A program made the translations under genes and the position numbers. Of a DNA stretch of 64,000 nucleotides, positions 1-7,829 are shown piece by piece. The notes beneath the pieces were generated by a model. That model ran no database searches, was not told the origin of the DNA, and saw only the letters and a program-made list of their open reading frames with translations. The stretch is from Allobosea sp. WAO. Its GTDB lineage: Bacteria; Pseudomonadota; Alphaproteobacteria; Rhizobiales; Beijerinckiaceae. Every line of letters begins with the position of its first letter. The stretch's first letter is position 1. The stretch lies in NCBI RefSeq assembly GCF_001509835.1, contig NZ_JXTJ01000008.1:310001-374000 (forward strand), written 5' to 3'.

Positions 1-150
1 GCCCCAGTTCATGGGAATGAAGAGTCCGAGAAGCAGGAGCGCCAGGACGAGGACCGGCGAGATCTTCCAGAAAAGGCTGAGCCGGACGACCCCCAGCTTT
101 ACGAGCAGAAGGAGTAGGACGAGATAGACGTTGAGGAGAACGATGATCAT
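1..150 (-). CDS. HlyD/YibH-like membrane fusion protein, N-terminal fragment
   Basis: Only the first 50 codons are in the window; the gene runs off the left edge. The start ATG at 150 overlaps the stop of the DUF3302 gene as ATGA. The visible residues are two closely spaced hydrophobic segments separated by KLGVVRLSLFWKISP, ending in LFIPMNWG. This N-terminus is typical of the YiaV/YibH group of HlyD-type efflux adaptor proteins, which sit in the inner membrane and reach into the periplasm. Pairing with a DUF3302 gene is the known arrangement (yiaW-yiaV, yibI-yibH). The cargo cannot be told from this fragment. Confidence 0.7.
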   Translation of the reverse strand, partial: MIIVLLNVYLVLLLLLVKLGVVRLSLFWKISPVLVLALLLLGLFIPMNWG

Positions 151-392
151 CGCTCCGCCTCCGCGCTGCTGCCGCGCCGCACGGGCACGTCGACATAGGC
201 CCATACGAGAACGACCGGCCACAGCACGCAGCCGAGGAAGAGCGTCACCCAGCCTCCGACGGCCACCGCCTCTGCCCATGGATGGGAGCGCCGCTGCGCG
301 ATCTTGCCCGGCAGCATCGCGGCCAGGACGACGACGGCGATCGTGCTGAACAGCAGCACGATCAGAACGAGCCAGGCAAAGATATCGAGCAC
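147..392 (-). CDS. DUF3302 small inner-membrane protein (YiaW/YibI-like)
   Basis: A protein of about 81 residues with two membrane helices: LDIFAWLVLIVLLFSTIAVV near the N-terminus and a second one around residues 45-65 ending VVLVWAYVDV. The loop PGKIAQRRSHPWAEAV between them is characteristic of DUF3302. I prefer GTG at 392 because AGGAGG lies 8 nt upstream; GTG at 398 would be only 2 nt from it. It is translationally coupled to the HlyD-type gene by an ATGA overlap, so the two probably work together in the inner membrane. The molecular role of DUF3302 is not established. Confidence 0.75.
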   Translation of the reverse strand: MLDIFAWLVLIVLLFSTIAVVVLAAMLPGKIAQRRSHPWAEAVAVGGWVTLFLGCVLWPVVLVWAYVDVPVRRGSSAEAER

Positions 393-413
393 GGACACGC
401 CCTCCTCGGACCT

Positions 414-1208
414 TCAAAACCGATAGGTCGCGGCCAGGATCGGGCCGTGCATGGTCGTGTCGTACAGGAAGCGGTCCTTGCGGTAGTCGACATGCAGAGC
501 GCGATAACCGGCGTGCAGTACCCAGTTCTCATTCCACTGGTAGTTCACGGTGCCGAGCGCCTGCCAAGTCAGTCGGGAGCCCGCATCAAAGCCTCCGACA
601 TCCCCGATCAAGGTCACGCTCCACGGCCCGCCGAGTCGAGCGATCAGCCGGGCGGCGACCACCGGATCGAGCCAGTTCTCTGCTTCGGAGTGCACGATGG
701 CGAGATTCAGCGCGCCCGGGCCGACCTTCAATCGGTTGTCGAGGTTCCAGAAGCGCAAGCCCGCCCCGAGATCCACGTCCATGCTTGCGTCGCTATAGAG
801 CCGGTACAGAACGGAAGCTTGCAGAGTGAGCGTCTGCGAGCGCAGCTTCACGCTGGAAAAGTACGGCCCGGGCAACGTCGCACCCGACGTCACCTGGGTG
901 AACATGGCGTCCGCGATGAAGCCCCAACGGCCGAGCCGCATCTCGGCGACGCCCATCAGTCCGCCGTTGAGGTCCTTCAGGATATCGCCGAAGCTGAGAT
1001 CGGCTTTGGCCGCAGGCAGCGGCGGCAACGTCGAGGCGCGCCCGTGCAGGGCTGAGGCCCAGCCGTATCCGGTGAACGTGAAGGTCGGGCCAGCGGATTG
1101 AACAAGGGAACGCGGAGCGCTGGTGGCAGACGAAAGGTCCGCGGCGTTTGACGGCAGACCGGCGAAAAGGCTGACAGTAATCAGCGTGCTCCGGCACATC
1201 GGCTTCAT
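414..1208 (-). CDS. Outer-membrane beta-barrel-type protein
   Basis: Predicted 264-residue protein. The ATG at 1208 is followed by a short signal-like stretch (RSTLITVSLFAGLPSNAA) and then repeated amphipathic strands rich in Gly and aromatic residues. It ends in LAATYRF; a terminal Phe after alternating hydrophobic residues is the usual C-terminal signal for outer-membrane barrel insertion. Motifs such as GYGWASALHG and LGAGLRFWNLDNRL resemble the outer-membrane beta-barrel family found in rhizobia. The frame stays open further upstream, but the signal peptide argues for this start. The gene is divergent from the Crp-type regulator at 1405. The substrate or role is unknown. Confidence 0.6.
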   Translation of the reverse strand: MKPMCRSTLITVSLFAGLPSNAADLSSATSAPRSLVQSAGPTFTFTGYGWASALHGRASTLPPLPAAKADLSFGDILKDLNGGLMGVAEMRLGRWGFIADAMFTQVTSGATLPGPYFSSVKLRSQTLTLQASVLYRLYSDASMDVDLGAGLRFWNLDNRLKVGPGALNLAIVHSEAENWLDPVVAARLIARLGGPWSVTLIGDVGGFDAGSRLTWQALGTVNYQWNENWVLHAGYRALHVDYRKDRFLYDTTMHGPILAATYRF

Positions 1209-1370
1209 GGCGGAAGGCACGTCGTCTCTACTCCCAAAGCCACGGACCGCTTCACCACATCCGGTGCATTTGTCACGCGCCAGTCGTTGAACCTCGCTCG
1301 CCTTGAGTAAACCCAAGAACAAAGAGGCAGCGGCTCCGCTACTGCTGGTATAATCGTGCCGGAGAACGTA

Positions 1371-1390
1371 TTTGTCCCGAATCGGACAAA
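1371..1390. promoter_or_regulatory. Crp/Fnr-like dyad upstream of the regulator gene
   Basis: A perfect inverted repeat, TTTGTCC-N6-GGACAAA. Its geometry (TGTnn-N6-nnACA) is that of Crp/Fnr-family sites. It ends 14 nt before the ATG of the Crp-type gene at 1405, so binding there would fit autorepression. This is inference from symmetry and position. Confidence 0.5.
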
Positions 1391-1404
1391 GTCGGAGCTT
1401 TTTT

Positions 1405-2094
1405 ATGGGGTACGTCAGCAAAGCTCGCGCCGAGCAGATCATGAGCGAGCGCGGCTGGCTGCCGCTATTGCCGGAAGCGTTTCGGACCGAGGTGCTGCGG
1501 CGCTCGATCTTACTGCACTTCGCTCCGGGTGAGACAGTGTTTCGCCTCGACGATCCCGCAGGAGGGGTCTACGGCCTTGTGGCGGGCACGGTTAGCGCCA
1601 GCCTCGCCCCGGCTGGCGTGACACCGCGGCTGATCCTTCTGGGAGTTCCAGGTCACTGGACCGGAGAGGGGTGCTTTCTCACGCGAAAGCCGCGGAGAGG
1701 CGAACTCAGGGCAGTCGTCGAAACGACGATGCTCCATCTTCCTCTTGACGCGATGGATCAGATGGCGTCGCGCGATCCGGCGGTGGTGCAGCATGTCGCG
1801 CTCATGCTGATGATGACCGTCGAGTTGCTGTTCCGCGTGATTCACGATCTACAAAAGCCCGAGGCAGATCGGCGGGTCGCCTCGGTGCTTCAGCGCACCA
1901 CCTGGATTGGAGAGACGCCGATCCCGCTGACCCAGAGCGAGGTCGGTGTCATGGCCAACGCTTCGCGCAAGCAGGTCAATGCGTCCATCAAGCGCTTCTC
2001 CGAGGCTGGATGGCTCAGCAACACCTACCGCTCGATCACCATCACCAACCCCGGGGCGCTCCGCCGCTTCGCAGAAGGAGACGGCGTCGATTGA
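1405..2094 (+). CDS. Crp/Fnr-family transcription regulator
   Basis: 229 residues from ATG 1405, which has GGAG 7 nt upstream; an upstream TTG at 1372 lies inside the putative operator and is less likely. The N-terminal two thirds is a cyclic-nucleotide-binding-like jelly roll (LHFAPGETVFRLDDPAGGVYGLVAGTV; GHWTGEGCFLTRKPRRGELRAV). The C-terminus is a winged helix with the recognition segment LTQSEVGVMANASRKQVNAS. No N-terminal cysteine cluster of FNR type is present, so iron-sulfur oxygen sensing is unlikely. The effector is unknown. The MFS transporter follows on the same strand and the outer-membrane protein is divergent; either could be a target. Confidence 0.8.
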   Translation: MGYVSKARAEQIMSERGWLPLLPEAFRTEVLRRSILLHFAPGETVFRLDDPAGGVYGLVAGTVSASLAPAGVTPRLILLGVPGHWTGEGCFLTRKPRRGELRAVVETTMLHLPLDAMDQMASRDPAVVQHVALMLMMTVELLFRVIHDLQKPEADRRVASVLQRTTWIGETPIPLTQSEVGVMANASRKQVNASIKRFSEAGWLSNTYRSITITNPGALRRFAEGDGVD

Positions 2095-2166
2095 TCGCGT
2101 TTCCGTTGTCCGGCACCGGTCACCCGGGCGCGACGGTCGCTCTGCCCATCCCGCATCGAGTACGTC

Positions 2167-3384
2167 ATGCCGCCATCACGACATAGCCTGGCGCAACTCG
2201 CGTTGTTCCTCGCTCTCATGGCCAACGCGGCCGGCCAGTCCTTTCTGCTTGTCGTGATGCCTCCGCTCGGTCGCCGGCTCGGCTTCACGGACATCGAGAC
2301 GGGTACGATCCTTTCGGCCTCCGCCGTGCTGCTGATGATCGCCGCTCCGATCTGGGGATATCTGAGCGAGCGCATCGGGCGGCGCCCCGTAATCATGATT
2401 GCGATCGCCGGAGCGATGCTCGCCCCCTTGGCATTTGGCTTCATCGTCGGGCGCCGGCTGGACGGCACGATCAGCGCCGTTCTAGCGCTTTACCTTTTCG
2501 TCGCGGCTCGATCGGCGCAGACGCTACTGTCCGGCGGGCTCCTGCCCGCATCCCAGGCCTATGTCGCCGACATCACGGCGCCGGAGGCGCGTGCTGGCGG
2601 CATGGGTGTCCTCGGCGCAGCCTACGGGCTCGGGGCGATCATCGGGTCGGCTCTGGCATGGCGTATCGGAGGCGGCGATGCGGCGCTGGCCTTCCTGCTC
2701 GTTTCGGGTCTCGCCGGGCTGGCGCTCACAGGCGTGACACTGATGGCTCCGGAGCCGCGGCACGGCGATCCGGGGGCAGCCTCTCCGGCTTCTGGCCTTG
2801 GCCTCTCCAGAATCTGGCCATTCTTCGCCATCACGCTCGTTTCCATATCTGCCCACAGCATCGTGCAACAGACCGTGGCGCTGCGCCTGCAAGATGCGTT
2901 CGGTTTCACCTCGGACGCCTCGATCGCCAAGGCTGGGCTGGCGCTGATGGCGACGGCCTTGGCGATGATTGTCGTGCAGGGAGTGGTGCTTCGCATGCTT
3001 GCCTTCAGGCCGGAGACGCTGCTTGCCTCAGGCGCGTTGCTGGCGGTCGTGGCCCTGCTGTTCGCTACGTTCGCGCGAAGCTATGCGGAGCTGTTCGGCG
3101 CGCTCGTTCTGCTTGGCGCCGCGCTAGGGCTGATGCTGCCCGGCAACCTGGCTTCGCTCAGCCTGCGGGCGGGACCGAATGCCCAAGGAAAGGCTGCGGG
3201 TTTCAATGTGATCGGCCAGGGAATGGGTCTGGCGATCGGTCCGCTTGCCGGAGCAGCGCTGCACCAGATCTCGCCGCAAATCCCGTTTTTCGCTGCGGCG
3301 CTTCTTCTGATGGTTGCCGTCGCCCTAGCAGCCGGCCCTTTGCGGAAGCGTACATTGCCGCCCGCTAGCGAAATTATCCGATAA
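2167..3384 (+). CDS. Major facilitator superfamily transporter
   Basis: 405 residues with about twelve hydrophobic segments. The MFS signature between helices 2 and 3 appears as GYLSERIGRRPVIM (about residues 77-90), and a shorter related loop occurs mid-protein. The layout resembles drug/metabolite exporters of the DHA1 type, but the substrate cannot be predicted. It lies 72 bp downstream of the Crp-type regulator on the same strand, so co-transcription is plausible. The ribosome-binding site before ATG 2167 is weak. Confidence 0.8.
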   Translation: MPPSRHSLAQLALFLALMANAAGQSFLLVVMPPLGRRLGFTDIETGTILSASAVLLMIAAPIWGYLSERIGRRPVIMIAIAGAMLAPLAFGFIVGRRLDGTISAVLALYLFVAARSAQTLLSGGLLPASQAYVADITAPEARAGGMGVLGAAYGLGAIIGSALAWRIGGGDAALAFLLVSGLAGLALTGVTLMAPEPRHGDPGAASPASGLGLSRIWPFFAITLVSISAHSIVQQTVALRLQDAFGFTSDASIAKAGLALMATALAMIVVQGVVLRMLAFRPETLLASGALLAVVALLFATFARSYAELFGALVLLGAALGLMLPGNLASLSLRAGPNAQGKAAGFNVIGQGMGLAIGPLAGAALHQISPQIPFFAAALLLMVAVALAAGPLRKRTLPPASEIIR

Positions 3385-3669
3385 CGAGAAGCGCGCCGAT
3401 CATTGGGCTTTGCGTGCGACGCGCCGTCTCCGGACAATGAGCGCCCGCCGGGAACCGGACGATCGCAGCAGTTTGAGCCTGCGCCGGAGCGGCTGCCAGG
3501 AACGGTTAGGGCGACCTGCCGCGTCCGGATCAAAGCGGTACCACGGGCTATGGCCCACATGGCGTGCCCGAAAGCGGATCGGCAGATCTCGGCCCAGCGC
3601 GCCAGAATTTGAAGGCCTTGCGAGCCGCGACATTGCGGGACATCGTGATCGAATTTGGGGGAGGCGAAA
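3385..3669. other. Intergenic stretch, no recognised feature
   Basis: About 285 nt between the MFS and esterase genes. Short open frames exist on both strands, but none has a recognisable protein family or a convincing ribosome-binding site. GGGGGAGG near its end (from 3657) serves as the Shine-Dalgarno sequence of the next gene. Confidence 0.5.
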
Positions 3670-4560
3670 GTGCCCGAAGCCGACACCGAAATGGCCGCCA
3701 TAAGGGCGATGTTGGCGGCCGGCGAGCGGCCAACTGACGTTGCCGGTCGCCGGCGGCGGCTGGAAAGGTTGACGGCGCGTTACGAGATGCCGGCGGATGT
3801 CGCCTTAGAGGGCGTGGACGCGAACGGGGTGAGGGCTGAATGGACATCCACGCCGGCCGCGGATCCGGCACGGGTGATCATGTTTCTGCACGGTGGGGGT
3901 TACGTTTCCGGATCGATCAAAAGTCACCGGCATATGATTGCGCAGGCCGGGCGGGAGGCAGGTACCCGCACGCTGGCGCTGGACTACCGCCTTGCGCCGG
4001 AGCATCCATTTCCGGCGGCGCTGGACGATGCGCTGACCGGCTACCGGTTTTTGCTGTCGCAAGGGTTCATGCCTGAAAACATCGTGATCGCCGGGGAGAG
4101 TGCCGGCGGCGGGCTGGCGATCGCAACGCTGGTTTCGTTGCGGGAAGCCGGTACGGCTTTACCCGCCTGCGCATGGTGTAGTTCACCATGGACGGATTTG
4201 GAGATGTCGGGCGCCACGATGCAGACCAAAGCTGCGGTGGACCCGTTGATTCAGCGTCCGTATTTGCAGGAACTGGCGGCGGCGTATCTGCACGGGCGCG
4301 ATCCACGCATGCCAATGGTCTCACCGATTTTCGCGGATCTGCATGGTTTGCCGCCGTTGCTGATCCAGGTTGGGTCCGACGAGACCTTATTGGATGATGC
4401 AATCCGGCTGGCGGGTGTCGCAGCGGCAGCAGATGTACGAACGACGTTGCAGATCTGGCCGCATATGATCCATGCTTGGCACTTGTTTTATACGCAACTT
4501 GCCGATGGCCGTCGGGCGCTGGCCGAAATGGGCGCTTTTGTGCGTGCCACGCTTGGCTGA
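3670..4560 (+). CDS. Alpha/beta hydrolase, HSL-type esterase/lipase
   Basis: 296 residues from GTG 3670, chosen because GGGGGAGG lies 7 nt upstream. Family IV (hormone-sensitive-lipase-like) features are all visible: the oxyanion motif HGGGYVSGS near residue 74, the DYRLAPEHPFPAALDD block, the nucleophile elbow GESAGGG with Ser144, acid Asp237 in VGSDETLLDD, and His268 in PHMIHAWH. It has no signal peptide, so it should be cytoplasmic. Such enzymes hydrolyse short acyl esters; the natural substrate is unknown. It stands alone, with no obvious operon partner. Confidence 0.88.
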   Translation: MPEADTEMAAIRAMLAAGERPTDVAGRRRRLERLTARYEMPADVALEGVDANGVRAEWTSTPAADPARVIMFLHGGGYVSGSIKSHRHMIAQAGREAGTRTLALDYRLAPEHPFPAALDDALTGYRFLLSQGFMPENIVIAGESAGGGLAIATLVSLREAGTALPACAWCSSPWTDLEMSGATMQTKAAVDPLIQRPYLQELAAAYLHGRDPRMPMVSPIFADLHGLPPLLIQVGSDETLLDDAIRLAGVAAAADVRTTLQIWPHMIHAWHLFYTQLADGRRALAEMGAFVRATLG

Positions 4561-4927
4561 GCGTGACTCCACCATGGATGACAGCAGATGGTGGCGCTGC
4601 ATTGCAATAAATCCACCTCGTCACACGTTTGCTCCCGCCGAGATCGGAGCCCGACGGTTGTCGGGGCACGCAGCGGAGTTTCCGGCGCGACGAATGTCGT
4701 GCTGCAGCCGTGTCCTGATTGCCCAGATGTTATGCAGCTTGAGAGGCGGTTTGGGGCCGATGATGCGTCCAGTGTTCCAGGCCGGACGTTGATGGATTGG
4801 TTGAGCTTCGGCACGCATGACGGATCCTCCATCGGGATGCCGCATCCGAAACCACTATAACTCATCCACCTCCATCGCTCGGCGCCAGGAGCTGTCATCA
4901 AGCATCTGTCGGAAAGCGGACACGACG
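4561..4927. other. Intergenic region between convergent genes
   Basis: About 367 nt with no convincing gene. It contains a possible 7-bp hairpin (CCACCAT at 4569-4575 with ATGGTGG at 4588-4594), which could mark the 3' end of the esterase transcript although no T run follows. It also contains one copy of the dispersed repeat at 4882-4921. A 90-codon open frame at 4588-4860 resembles nothing recognisable. Confidence 0.5.
4882..4921 (+). repeat. Dispersed intergenic repeat, copy 1
   Basis: GCGCCA at 4882, AGCTGTC at 4890 and AGCGGAC at 4915. The 8-nt and 25-nt offsets are the same as in the other seven copies. It lies 7 bp from the 3' end of the crotonase gene. The first AGCnGAC box is degenerate here. 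Confidence 0.6.
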
Positions 4928-5638
4928 TTATTCAGATTTCGCCTGCCCCATGACGCGCGCCGCTAGGTCGCGTTCGAACTGGTAGGCGGTCCAGAGGCTC
5001 TCCTCGTCCTCACGGTTGAGGCAATCCTTGATCTCGGCGCGCAGCCGGCCCTTGATCAGCCCGGCCATGTCCTGTGCGAGCGCGATGGCGGCATCCAGTA
5101 CCTGAGCCGGCGTGTCGGCGAGCTTCTGAACGAGGCCAATCTGGTGGGCGCGCTCGCCCGAGAGCGGTTGGCCGGTATAGGTCAGGAGCCGCGCCTCGCC
5201 CTGCGAGAGCACCTCGCGCACGATACGATAGCCGCCGAAGGCGCCGACCTTGACCTCCGGCAGCCCCAGTCGCGCATCAGGCGTCGCCAGTCGGATGTCG
5301 CAGGCGCAGGAGAGCATGAAGCCGGAGCCCATCGCCGCGCCATGAATCGCGGCGATGGCGGGGATCGAACTCTCGCGGACGGCGCGCATGCCGTCGCAGA
5401 CCGCACCTGTTCCGGCGAGCGTTGCTTCCGGCGTCAGCGCCGCGAACTCGCGAAAATCGTTGCCACCACAGAAATGCTTGTGCGGCAGGCCGGTGAAGAC
5501 CATCGCCGCGATTGCCTCGCTTTCCAGCTGCGCGATGATCCCCGGCAGCGTGCCCCAGTTGGCGAAGCTGACGGCGTTGACCGGCGGGTTGTTGAAGCGG
5601 ATGACGGCGATCTCGCCGTCGCGCTCGACATCGAACAT
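4928..5638 (-). CDS. Enoyl-CoA hydratase/isomerase family (crotonase) protein
   Basis: 236 residues. Crotonase features are the oxyanion-hole segment HFCGGNDFREF (about residue 56) and IHGAAMGSGFMLSCACDIRLAT (about 98-119). Of the two catalytic glutamates of classical enoyl-CoA hydratases, the second is present in LPEVKVGAFGG, while the first is replaced by Met in GSGFMLSC. That pattern is more like single-Glu crotonases (isomerases, lyases, others), so hydratase activity is not safe to assume. It is the last gene of the tetR-liv operon, 3 bp after its paralogue, and probably acts on the CoA thioester made by the ligase at 10934. Confidence 0.82.
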   Translation of the reverse strand: MFDVERDGEIAVIRFNNPPVNAVSFANWGTLPGIIAQLESEAIAAMVFTGLPHKHFCGGNDFREFAALTPEATLAGTGAVCDGMRAVRESSIPAIAAIHGAAMGSGFMLSCACDIRLATPDARLGLPEVKVGAFGGYRIVREVLSQGEARLLTYTGQPLSGERAHQIGLVQKLADTPAQVLDAAIALAQDMAGLIKGRLRAEIKDCLNREDEESLWTAYQFERDLAARVMGQAKSE

Positions 5639-5641
5639 CGT

Positions 5642-6418
5642 TCAGCCCCGGATCGCGTAGGAAGGCGTACGCTTTTCAAGGAAGGCGAGCGCGCCTTCCT
5701 TGGCCTCGGGCGTGCGCCGGACAGCAGCCGTCAGCGTGCATTCGAACTCATAGCCCTCTTTCAGCGTCATGAACTCCGTGCGATTCAGACCCTGCTTGGC
5801 GAGGCGGATCGCAGGGGGGCTCTTGCTGGCGATCTCCTCCGCCAACGCCATTGCGGTCGGGATCAGCTCCTGAGATGAGACGACCTGATCGACGATATGC
5901 GCCTGCAGCGCTTCCTCTGCCGAGAGCCTGCGGCCGGTATACATCATCAGCCGGGTCATGCCCTGACCGGCGAGGCGCATGACGTGACGGGAGCCGCCGA
6001 GCACGCCGACATCGATCTCCGGCAGCGCGAAGCGGGCCTTCTCCGAAGCGATGCGGATGTCGCAGAGCGAGGCGAGCACGATGCCGGTGCCGACCGCCCC
6101 GCCATTGATCGCGCCGATGATCGGCACGGGACAGTCATACATCGCATTGAAGGTCAGGCGGACATGGGCGAGATATTCGGTCGCCTGGTCGAAATCGAGA
6201 TCGACGAAGTCGTTGACGTCGTTGCCGCCGCAGAAGACCTTGCCGGCGCCGGTGAAGACGGCGACACGCATCTGCTTGTCCTCGCCGAGGCGGTGGAAGG
6301 TACGGCGCAGCTCGTCATAGACCTCGAGGCTGACCGCATTGGCGGAGGGACGATCGAGCGTCACCACGGCGAGGCCGCGATCGACCGAGACCTTCACGAA
6401 CTTGTTCTCGTAGCTCAT
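5642..6418 (-). CDS. Enoyl-CoA hydratase/isomerase family (crotonase) protein
   Basis: 258 residues from ATG 6418 (a GTG at 6421 is also possible). The crotonase core is VFCGGNDVNDF near residue 62 and INGGAVGTGIVLASLCDIRIAS near 104. As in the downstream paralogue, the first catalytic Glu is missing (Val in GTGIVLAS) while the second is present in LPEIDVG. The C-terminal SYAIRG end and length are normal for the family. It directly follows livF with only 3 bp between stop and ATG. Two adjacent single-Glu crotonases suggest sequential or subunit-level roles in one CoA pathway; this is inference. Confidence 0.83.
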   Translation of the reverse strand: MSYENKFVKVSVDRGLAVVTLDRPSANAVSLEVYDELRRTFHRLGEDKQMRVAVFTGAGKVFCGGNDVNDFVDLDFDQATEYLAHVRLTFNAMYDCPVPIIGAINGGAVGTGIVLASLCDIRIASEKARFALPEIDVGVLGGSRHVMRLAGQGMTRLMMYTGRRLSAEEALQAHIVDQVVSSQELIPTAMALAEEIASKSPPAIRLAKQGLNRTEFMTLKEGYEFECTLTAAVRRTPEAKEGALAFLEKRTPSYAIRG

Positions 6419-6421
6419 CAC

Positions 6422-7129
6422 TCAGTTCCTCTTCTTGCCGAGATAGCTGTCCTGGATGGCGCTGGAGGCCATGATCTCGCTGGCGCGGCCATCGGCCACG
6501 CAGCTTCCTGTCTCGAGCACGACGGCATGCCGCGCGATCATCTGGGCGAGCGCCAGATTCTGCTCGACGAGCAGGATGGCGACGCCGGTCTCCGCGATGC
6601 GATTGACCGCATGGGCGACCTGCTCGACCGCCTTGGGCGCGAGGCCCTGGCTCGGTTCGTCGAGGAGCAGCAGGCGCGGGCGGGACATCAGCGCGCGCGC
6701 CAGCGCCAGCATCTGCTGCTCGCCACCCGAAAGCAGCCCGGCGCGCTGGCTCTCGCGTTCGAGCAGGATCGGGAACAGGCCGAAGGCGGTGTCGTAGTCG
6801 CGCGCGTCCGGCTCGCCATGGACATAGGCCCCGAGGCGGAGATTCTCGCGCACGGTCATTTCGCCGAAGACCTGCCGGCCCTCCGGTACCAGCGCGATGC
6901 CGCGCCGGACACGGTCGGCGGAAGAGAGCCGCGTGATGTCCTCGCCGTCGAGCCGGATCGTCCCGGCGCGCGCCGGGATCAGCCCGGTGACGACGCGGCA
7001 GAGCGTTGTCTTACCGGCCGCATTGGCGCCCATCACCACGGTCGGGTCGCCGGCCTCGACCGAAAGCCCGAGCCCATGCAGCACTTCAAGCCGGTCATAG
7101 CCGGCGCGCAGGCCTTCAATCGTCAGCAT
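6422..7129 (-). CDS. livF: Branched-chain-type ABC transporter ATP-binding protein LivF
   Basis: 235 residues, normal for LivF. Walker A is GANAAGKTT (34-42), the LivF-typical form. The signature is LSGGEQQMLALARAL (133-147), Walker B is RLLLLDEP (152-159) and the switch His is replaced by VEQN, also normal in LivF. It pairs with LivG to energise the LivHM channel in the inner membrane. It overlaps livG by 14 bp and is followed at once by the crotonase genes. The substrate need not be leucine: with a CoA ligase and crotonases in the operon, an aromatic or other carboxylate is more likely. Confidence 0.92.
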   Translation of the reverse strand: MLTIEGLRAGYDRLEVLHGLGLSVEAGDPTVVMGANAAGKTTLCRVVTGLIPARAGTIRLDGEDITRLSSADRVRRGIALVPEGRQVFGEMTVRENLRLGAYVHGEPDARDYDTAFGLFPILLERESQRAGLLSGGEQQMLALARALMSRPRLLLLDEPSQGLAPKAVEQVAHAVNRIAETGVAILLVEQNLALAQMIARHAVVLETGSCVADGRASEIMASSAIQDSYLGKKRN

Positions 7130-7829
7130 CGGCTGCCCTCCGCCCGAGATAGACGTCGATGACCTTCTGCTCGGCCTGGCATTGCTCGGGCGTGCCCTCG
7201 AACAGCAGCCGGCCGCGGTCGAGCACGGCGACGCGCTGCGAGACCTCCATCAGGAAGCGCACATTGTGCTCGACCAGCAGCACGGTGATGCCGGCCGCGT
7301 TCCAGCGCCGCACCAGCGCGCCGAGCCGCTCGACCTCACCCACCGTCAGCCCCACCGCCGGCTCATCGAGCAGGAGCAGGCGCGGCTTCAGCGCCAGCGC
7401 CAGCGCGATGCCGAGATGGCGCAACGTGGCATAGGGCAGGTCGCGCGCCGTGCGGTCGAGCACGTCGCCGAGATTGCAAGCCTCGATCAGCTCGTCGATG
7501 CTGGCCGGATCGGGCGAATGCACCGTGGCGATGCGCAGGTTCTCGCGGACGCTCAAGCCCAGGAAAGCGCGCGTCTGCTGGAAGGTGCGCACGATGCCAC
7601 GCCTGACCGTCTGCGCGATCGGCCAGGGGCCGCGCGCGCCGTCGAAGACGATATGCCCGGCGGTCGGCGCGATCAGCCCCGAGACCATGTTGATCAGCGT
7701 GGTCTTGCCGGCGCCGTTCGGGCCGATCAGACCGAAGATCATGCCTTCGGGCACATCGAGCGAGACTCCGCCGAGTGCGACGACGCCGCCGAAGCGCGCC
7801 TCGATGTCGCGGATCTGGAGCAGGCTCAT
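7116..7829 (-). CDS. livG: Branched-chain-type ABC transporter ATP-binding protein LivG
   Basis: 237 residues from ATG 7829; the frame is open further upstream, but only because it shadows livM. Walker A is GPNGAGKTT (36-44), Walker B LLLLDEP (151-157) and the switch segment VEHN. Unusually, the ABC signature is eroded: LivG proteins normally have LPYGQQRRLEIARAL, while this has LPYATLRHLGIALAL (131-145), losing the GQQ core and the Glu and Arg. The protein may rely on the intact LivF signature for one functional ATP site. It overlaps livM by 4 bp. Confidence 0.9.
   Translation of the reverse strand: MSLLQIRDIEARFGGVVALGGVSLDVPEGMIFGLIGPNGAGKTTLINMVSGLIAPTAGHIVFDGARGPWPIAQTVRRGIVRTFQQTRAFLGLSVRENLRIATVHSPDPASIDELIEACNLGDVLDRTARDLPYATLRHLGIALALALKPRLLLLDEPAVGLTVGEVERLGALVRRWNAAGITVLLVEHNVRFLMEVSQRVAVLDRGRLLFEGTPEQCQAEQKVIDVYLGRRAADADD

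Noticed and set aside
3400..3633. A 77-codon minus-strand open frame between MFS and esterase genes
   Set aside because: Arg-rich composition typical of out-of-frame GC-rich DNA; no family resemblance and no clear start signal.
4588..4860. A 90-codon open frame between the esterase and crotonase genes
   Set aside because: No recognisable family, no convincing ribosome-binding site, and unusual composition compared with neighbouring genes.
5144..7162. Long plus-strand open frames opposite the crotonase and liv genes
   Set aside because: They are antisense shadows of well-supported genes in high-GC DNA, rich in Arg/Ala/Asp and without family matches.
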